From JBPOIS01 sp052034295 (GTDB taxonomy: Bacteria > Pseudomonadota > Gammaproteobacteria > Pseudomonadales > Moraxellaceae), in the NCBI GenBank assembly GCA_052034295.1, contig JBPOIS010000151.1, positions 1-10,539 of the forward strand: a stretch of DNA of 10,539 nt. The letters are read 5' to 3'. The translations under genes and the position numbers were made by a program. The notes beneath the pieces were generated by a model, which was not told the origin of the DNA, ran no database searches, and saw nothing but the letters and a program-made list of their open reading frames with translations. Below are positions 7,033-10,539 of the stretch, piece by piece; positions within the stretch are counted from its first letter, which is position 1; the number at the start of each line of letters is the position of its first letter.

Positions 7033-8135
7033 GGGGCCACCTCCCCTGTCGTGGCCTCTGGCCCATCGTCCAGATCCAGACACGGCAAGGGCGGGGTGTA
7101 ATCATGCGGCAGCACAAATTCCACATCGCTGCGGTGCCCGGTCTGCATCAGCGACAGGGCAATGCCCAGCGGGGGCTTGCCCTCAAAAATCACCTCATAC
7201 AGGGCAGTGGTGATCGGCATGTACACCTGCAGCTGCTGGGCCTGCAGGGCGACCTGGCGAATGGTGTTGATGCCCTCCGCTGTCTGCCCCAGATCGGCCA
7301 CCGCCTGCTCCAGGCTTTTGCCCTGTCCCAGCATCAGGCCGATCTGGTAGTTGCGACTCAGCGGGCTGGAACAGGTGGCGATCAGGTCACCCACCCCGGA
7401 CAGCCCCAGAAAGGTCAGCGGATTGGCACCCAGACGCACCGCAAAGCGGCTCATCTCGGCCAGCGCCCGGGTCAGCACCATGCTGCGGGTGTTTTCGCCG
7501 ATCTGGTAGGCCGCGCCCATGCCCATGGCCACGGCATAGATATTTTTCAGCGCCCCGCCGAGCTCCACCCCCTGCAGGTCGCTGCTGGAAAACACCCGGA
7601 ACGCCGCCGTGGCCAGTGCCTCATGCACCACATGGCGCACCGCCTCGCTTTCACTGGCAATCACGGTCCCGGCGGGCATGCCGGCCATGATTTCCTTGGC
7701 CAGGTTGGGGCCCGACAGCACCCCGTAGGCCACCTCCGGCAACTCATCACGGATGATGCCGCTCATCAGGCTGAAGGTCCCGGCCTCAATGCCCTTGGTC
7801 AGGGACACCACCACCTGCCCGCTGATCATCGGGGCAATCTGGCGCAGCACCTTGCGGAAAGAATGGCTGGGAATCGCCACCAGAATCAGGTCACGGTCGC
7901 GCACCGCCCACGCCAGATCGCTGCCCACCGTCAGCCCCGGATCAATTTCAAAATCCGGCAAATAGCGCACATTGCGGCGACCCTGCTGGATCTGCGCCGC
8001 CATGGCTTCATCACGGATCCACATCCGGGTGTCACACCCCTTGCGGGCAGCAATGTTGGCCATGGTGGTGCCAAAACTGCCCCCGCCCAGCACGGTCACC
8101 CGCAGGGGTGCAACGTCTGGCTTTGCCTTGTTCAT
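7029..8135 (-). CDS. gpsA: NAD(P)H-dependent glycerol-3-phosphate dehydrogenase
   Basis: GpsA reduces dihydroxyacetone phosphate to sn-glycerol 3-phosphate, the backbone of phospholipids, in the cytoplasm. The 368-aa product has the nucleotide-binding glycine motif at residues 17-22 (GGGSFG), the LTKGIE and SGPNLAKEI segments, and the catalytic-domain motif GALKNIYA with Lys197. An RxLAEMxRF segment follows. I chose the ATG at 8135-8133: it overlaps the nitroreductase stop by 4 nt (ATGA), has GAGGAAAG upstream, and puts the dinucleotide motif at the usual distance from the start. The product is about 30 residues longer than E. coli GpsA, partly through an acidic, proline-containing C-terminal tail. 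The sixA gene overlaps its end. Confidence 0.97.
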   Translation of the reverse strand: MNKAKPDVAPLRVTVLGGGSFGTTMANIAARKGCDTRMWIRDEAMAAQIQQGRRNVRYLPDFEIDPGLTVGSDLAWAVRDRDLILVAIPSHSFRKVLRQIAPMISGQVVVSLTKGIEAGTFSLMSGIIRDELPEVAYGVLSGPNLAKEIMAGMPAGTVIASESEAVRHVVHEALATAAFRVFSSSDLQGVELGGALKNIYAVAMGMGAAYQIGENTRSMVLTRALAEMSRFAVRLGANPLTFLGLSGVGDLIATCSSPLSRNYQIGLMLGQGKSLEQAVADLGQTAEGINTIRQVALQAQQLQVYMPITTALYEVIFEGKPPLGIALSLMQTGHRSDVEFVLPHDYTPPLPCLDLDDGPEATTGEVAP

Positions 8136-8737
8136 GTTGGTTCTTTCCTCAGTGGACCAGCCACGGGCCCATGCCACGCTTCCACAAAAGCCTCCAGCGC
8201 CACAGGCTCATGGGCGGGCAGCGGACTGGCCGCACGCCCCACATAAATGATGCCACAGATCTGCGCTGCGCCTGTCAGCCCAAACGCCTCTCGCACCACT
8301 GGCGTGTCCACCAGCAGGCCGGTACGCCACATGGCATGGTAGCCCTGCGCCTCGATCATCAGCAAAAAATTTTCAATGGCGGCGCCCATGCTGAGCACTT
8401 GCTCCACATGCGGCACCTTGTCATGCACCACTGGCTGCAGGATCGCCACTACCAGCACCGGCGCCCGCCACGGCTGCAGGCGGATTTTTTCCAGCTGGCT
8501 GGCACTGACGTCAGGGTCCTGTGCACGCTGGGCCGCCTCCAGCACGTTCGCCAGCTGTGCCCGTGCCTCCCCCTGAATCACCTGAAAGCGCCATGGCTGC
8601 AGCCGGCGATGGTCCGGGGCCCACAGTGCGGCCTGTAAGGCCTGTGCCAAAACCCCGGCCGGAACCGGCTCATCGGTCATGCGGCCATTGGAACGGCGGC
8701 CCGCCAGCCAGGCCAGCGCATTTGGATTGAAGGACAC
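8132..8737 (-). CDS. YdjA-like nitroreductase family protein
   Basis: This is an FMN-dependent nitroreductase-fold protein closest to E. coli YdjA; the physiological substrate of the group is not known. With a GTG start at 8737-8735 the product is 201 aa. An N-terminal ALAWLAGRRS with the FMN-phosphate RRS at residues 14-16 lines up with the ALELLINRRS start of YdjA. APDHRRLQPWRF at residues 40-51 matches the APDHKSMQPWRF pattern, and HKVP, WRTG and VVREAFG are further shared motifs. The GTG is preferred over an ATG at 8791: it leaves 5 nt after the upstream stop, has GGGGA 8 nt before it, and matches the family N terminus. The stop overlaps gpsA by 4 nt. Confidence 0.88.
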   Translation of the reverse strand: MSFNPNALAWLAGRRSNGRMTDEPVPAGVLAQALQAALWAPDHRRLQPWRFQVIQGEARAQLANVLEAAQRAQDPDVSASQLEKIRLQPWRAPVLVVAILQPVVHDKVPHVEQVLSMGAAIENFLLMIEAQGYHAMWRTGLLVDTPVVREAFGLTGAAQICGIIYVGRAASPLPAHEPVALEAFVEAWHGPVAGPLRKEPT

Positions 8738-8742
8738 GGTGA

Positions 8743-9378
8743 CTATCCCCGGAAAAAACGCAGCGACCACCAATCGGCAATCAGCGCCCACAGCACAGGG
8801 TTCTGTGCTGCCAGCACGGAATGGGTGGCCTCCAGACTGACATCATAGTTGCCCTGCACCACACGGCCCGCCAGCAGCGCAGGCCAGTCACGCCAGGGCG
8901 CAGACTCGGGCAGCAGCACCAGCAGGGGCATGGTCCAGGACTGCACCAGCCCTGGATGGATCAACCCCCGGGGCTGATCCGCCAGCCGGGTCTGTCCCAC
9001 CAGCACCACCAGACCGGACAGGTAGCGCCAGCCCTCCGTCGGCAACTGGCTCAGAAACGCTTCGGCCACCACCAGCACAGGCCGCATCTGGTACACAAAG
9101 GCCAGCGGCAAGGGTCCAAGCTGCCCGGGTGGTGTACTGCCACGCGGCACACTGCGAAACACCCGGATGCCCTGCGCCAGCCACTCGGCCGCCATCTCAT
9201 CCGCAGCAGGCCACTGGGTCTGGGGCAGAATCAGCCAGATGGGCCGTCCGGTGTACCCCTCGCGCCCGTCATGCCCCTGCGGGACCAGCTGCTCAACATC
9301 CTCCCAGTCGGTGGACTGCCACCACACCGCCTGCGGGCGACTGCCCAGGCGTGGAAACAACTGACGTGGAAACTGCAT
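8743..9378 (-). CDS. Uncharacterised 211-aa protein heading the run
   Basis: I do not recognise a family. With the ATG at 9378-9376 (AAGGA about 10 nt upstream) the product is 211 aa, apparently soluble and cytoplasmic, with no signal peptide or clear membrane segment. It is rich in Trp, Leu and Pro. Visible stretches include AVWWQSTDWEDVEQLVPQG near the N terminus, an alternation of hydrophobic strands (PIWLILP, PLAFVYQ, PVLVVAE, GLVVLVG, PLLVLLP) that suggests an alpha/beta fold, and a Trp-rich C terminus ending WWSLRFFRG. No nucleotide-binding loop or clear catalytic triad is visible. Other in-frame ATGs lie at 9387, 9402, 9456 and 9468. It is 5 nt upstream of the nitroreductase, so it is probably the first gene of the run down to gspM. 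Confidence 0.8.
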   Translation of the reverse strand: MQFPRQLFPRLGSRPQAVWWQSTDWEDVEQLVPQGHDGREGYTGRPIWLILPQTQWPAADEMAAEWLAQGIRVFRSVPRGSTPPGQLGPLPLAFVYQMRPVLVVAEAFLSQLPTEGWRYLSGLVVLVGQTRLADQPRGLIHPGLVQSWTMPLLVLLPESAPWRDWPALLAGRVVQGNYDVSLEATHSVLAAQNPVLWALIADWWSLRFFRG

Positions 9379-9551
9379 GGAACTCATATCCTTCAGGGTC
9401 ATCAGGGAACGGACCACCCGTACACAGCACACTGACCCCGCCCCTGCAGGGTCCATGCTGTGACACACCGACCATCATCGCACCGGCAGGGTGCACGCAC
9501 AGCCCGTCCGCTGCCCTACTGTAACGCAATCGCTGCGCAAACCTGCTTTTT

Positions 9552-9580
9552 TTTGCAAAAAGGCTTTCTAGACTTTTAAA
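9552..9580 (+). promoter_or_regulatory. Candidate promoter of the lipoprotein gene
   Basis: TTTGCA (9552-9557) and TTTAAA (9575-9580) are separated by 17 nt, each matching the sigma-70 consensus at four of six positions. They lie in the most AT-rich part of the gap, with a T8 tract just upstream that could act as an UP-like element. The leader to the ATG would be about 54 nt. Confidence 0.4.
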
Positions 9581-9584
9581 CACC

Positions 9585-9611
9585 CTGTCCCGGACACCCG
9601 TCTGTCCCGGA
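9585..9611. repeat. Tandem 10-bp direct repeat CTGTCCCGGA
   Basis: CTGTCCCGGA occurs at 9585-9594 and again at 9602-9611, a period of 17 nt. Both copies lie between the candidate -10 and the lipoprotein start codon, around and just past the expected transcription start. The spacing is between one and a half and two helical turns. It could be an operator for a dimeric regulator, an RNA element in the leader, or a small duplication. Confidence 0.4.
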
Positions 9612-9640
9612 ACCCCTTGCCGAGATGATCTGGAGCTTTC

Positions 9641-10003
9641 ATGAAACCGCTTTTTTTATCCGGGCTGCTGGCCGCCCTGACCCTGACCGCCTGTGCCACC
9701 ACCCCCAAAAATCCCCTGGTGCTGGCGCGCGCCGACAACAGCTACGAAACCATTGGCCAGGGCAAAACCCGCACCCAGGCCCTGAGCCAGGCCCTCGACA
9801 ATGCCCGCAGCACCTGCCGCAGCCAGCAGCCGATCATCCAGAATGAACAAACCCGCTATCAGGGCGTCATCAGCGAACAGACCGGCCGGGTCATCGAGCA
9901 GGTCGGCACAGTGGTCGGGGCCATCACTGGACAGCGCGACCTGGGTGGCCGCCTGGCCCGTGACGACGATTATGAAGTCACCCTGAAATTCACCTGCCGC
10001 TGA
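9641..10003 (+). CDS. Small putative outer-membrane lipoprotein
   Basis: The 120-aa product starts with a lipoprotein signal peptide: MKP, a hydrophobic segment, then lipobox LTAC at residues 15-18 with Cys18 as the lipidation site. Residue +2 is Ala, so sorting to the outer membrane is expected. The mature part has a YETIGQGKT segment, a helix rich in Ala, Leu and Gln (about 43-58), a middle region with several Gly and Val, and a short strand-like end EVTLKFTCR. Two further cysteines, Cys59 and Cys119, could form a disulfide in the periplasm. GGAG lies 5 nt before the ATG. I do not recognise the family and infer no function. It is the only plus-strand gene, divergent from the six-gene run and convergent with the helicase gene. 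Confidence 0.88.
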   Translation: MKPLFLSGLLAALTLTACATTPKNPLVLARADNSYETIGQGKTRTQALSQALDNARSTCRSQQPIIQNEQTRYQGVISEQTGRVIEQVGTVVGAITGQRDLGGRLARDDDYEVTLKFTCR

Positions 10004-10021
10004 AGGGCTGCTCCGCCCAAT

Positions 10022-10058
10022 CGGCCTGCCTGCGTCTGGCCTCCCGGCCAGCAGGCCG
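10022..10058. terminator. Stem-loop between convergent genes
   Basis: CGGCCTGC (10022-10029) pairs with GCAGGCCG (10051-10058), and an inner stem TGGCC/GGCCA (10037-10041 with 10046-10050) closes a TCCC loop; a 7-nt bulge lies on the left side. It is the main structure in the 79-nt gap between the convergent lipoprotein and helicase genes and could stop transcription from either side. No T run follows on either strand, so it is not a standard intrinsic terminator. Confidence 0.4.
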
Positions 10059-10082
10059 CCGTCCTGTCAGCCTCCCCGGCTT

Positions 10083-10539
10083 TCAGTCAAAGCCCTCAAT
10101 ACGCTCCAGCGGAATGTTCTGGCGCAGTTTTTTCTGCAGGGTTTCAATCATGAACACATCGTCCTCACCGGCAAAGCTGATGCTCACCCCGGTGGCACCT
10201 GCCCGGCCAGTCCGGCCAATCCGGTGCACATAGTCATCGACCTGATCCGGCAGGGTGTAATTGATCACATGACTGACGCCCTCGACGTGAATGCCCCGTC
10301 CCGCGACATCCGTGGCCACCAGAACATTAAGCTTGCCCTGCTTGAACTGGTCCAGGGTTTTCAGGCGCTTGTCCTGCGGCAGCTCACCAGACAGCATGCC
10401 CACTGCCAGCCCGTCGGCCTTCAGTTTGTCAACAATGCGCCGCACCTGATCACGCCCCCTGCCAAACACCATGACTATCTCGACTTCTGGACGGTACAGA
10501 ACGGATTTCAGCACGCGCAGCTTAGGCTGCTGGCAGACC
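10083..10539 (-). CDS. rhlB: DEAD-box RNA helicase, RhlB-like, 5' end outside the window
   Basis: This is the C-terminal RecA-like domain of an ATP-dependent DEAD-box RNA helicase. The frame is open to the right edge, giving 152 codons. Visible motifs are IVMVFGRGRD (motif IV region), LNVLVATDVAGRGIHV (motif V) and HRIGRTGRAG (motif VI, with the arginine finger). The tail after motif VI is short, ending about 35 residues later at LERIEGFD, without the long basic extension of DeaD, SrmB or RhlE. That short tail and the GVSISF segment favour RhlB, an RNA-decay helicase, but the N-terminal motifs are outside the window. The DEAD-box family call is firm and the RhlB assignment is moderate. It ends 79 nt from the convergent lipoprotein gene. 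Confidence 0.75.
   Translation of the reverse strand, partial: VCQQPKLRVLKSVLYRPEVEIVMVFGRGRDQVRRIVDKLKADGLAVGMLSGELPQDKRLKTLDQFKQGKLNVLVATDVAGRGIHVEGVSHVINYTLPDQVDDYVHRIGRTGRAGATGVSISFAGEDDVFMIETLQKKLRQNIPLERIEGFD

Larger units (their letters stand above)
9379..9640. other. Divergent intergenic region
   Basis: This 262-nt gap separates the minus-strand six-gene run from the plus-strand lipoprotein, so it should hold both promoters. It has an AT-rich core at about 9543-9580 with eight consecutive T, a plus-strand promoter candidate, and a 10-bp direct repeat. I could not find a convincing minus-strand promoter; the best -10-like hexamer is TACAGT near 9520, without a good -35. A minus-strand frame extends through part of the gap but shows no sign of being coding. 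Confidence 0.5.

Noticed and set aside
6912..8246. A 444-codon plus-strand frame antisense to sixA and gpsA.
   Set aside because: It lies opposite two well-supported genes, and its translation is a His-, Gln- and Gly-rich shadow.
9379..9468. Extension of the uncharacterised protein to an upstream ATG at 9468.
   Set aside because: The added residues look unlike a folded N terminus and lack a good ribosome binding site; the ATG at 9378 has AAGGA. The choice is not certain.
1..10539. Search for a mobile element, phage, CRISPR, toxin-antitoxin pair or tRNA.
   Set aside because: No transposase, integrase, terminal repeats, repeat-spacer pattern, tRNA-like cloverleaf or toxin-like small gene pair was seen; composition looks even across the genes.

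Overview
The window is a GC-rich chromosomal segment carrying mostly housekeeping genes of a gammaproteobacterium. Gene content and order (leuA, purF, cvpA, pyrD, then gspM, gspL, sixA, gpsA, a YdjA-like nitroreductase, and a helicase resembling RhlB) suggest Moraxellaceae. High GC points to a Perlucidibaca-like lineage rather than typical Acinetobacter. This placement is an inference from gene order and composition, not a database result.

Eleven protein genes are supported, and all but one lie on the minus strand. Read in the direction of transcription (right to left), the first is the 3' part of a DEAD-box helicase (10539-10083). Convergent to it, on the plus strand, is a 120-aa lipoprotein (9641-10003). 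A tightly packed six-gene run follows (9378-4942): an unrecognised 211-aa protein, a nitroreductase with a GTG start, gpsA, sixA, gspL and gspM. Their junctions are 5 nt, a 4-nt ATGA overlap, a 4-nt ATGA overlap, 6 nt and 0 nt, so they are very probably co-transcribed and translationally coupled. A 110-nt gap carrying a perfect TATAAT hexamer separates this run from pyrD-cvpA-purF (4831-1673), which joins pyrimidine and purine synthesis. purF ends at an intrinsic terminator. After a 287-nt leader region comes leuA, which runs off the left edge.

The run combines membrane and envelope functions: phospholipid precursor synthesis (GpsA), a phosphohistidine phosphatase (SixA), and two inner-membrane platform proteins of the type II secretion system (GspL, GspM) without the rest of the gsp genes. 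The second unit supplies nucleotides: PyrD makes orotate and PurF commits PRPP to purines.

No mobile element, CRISPR array, tRNA, rRNA or obvious new multi-gene system is visible. The most interesting signals are regulatory or uncharacterised: an attenuator-like leader before leuA, a 10-bp tandem direct repeat next to the lipoprotein promoter, the unrecognised protein heading the six-gene run, and the small lipoprotein.
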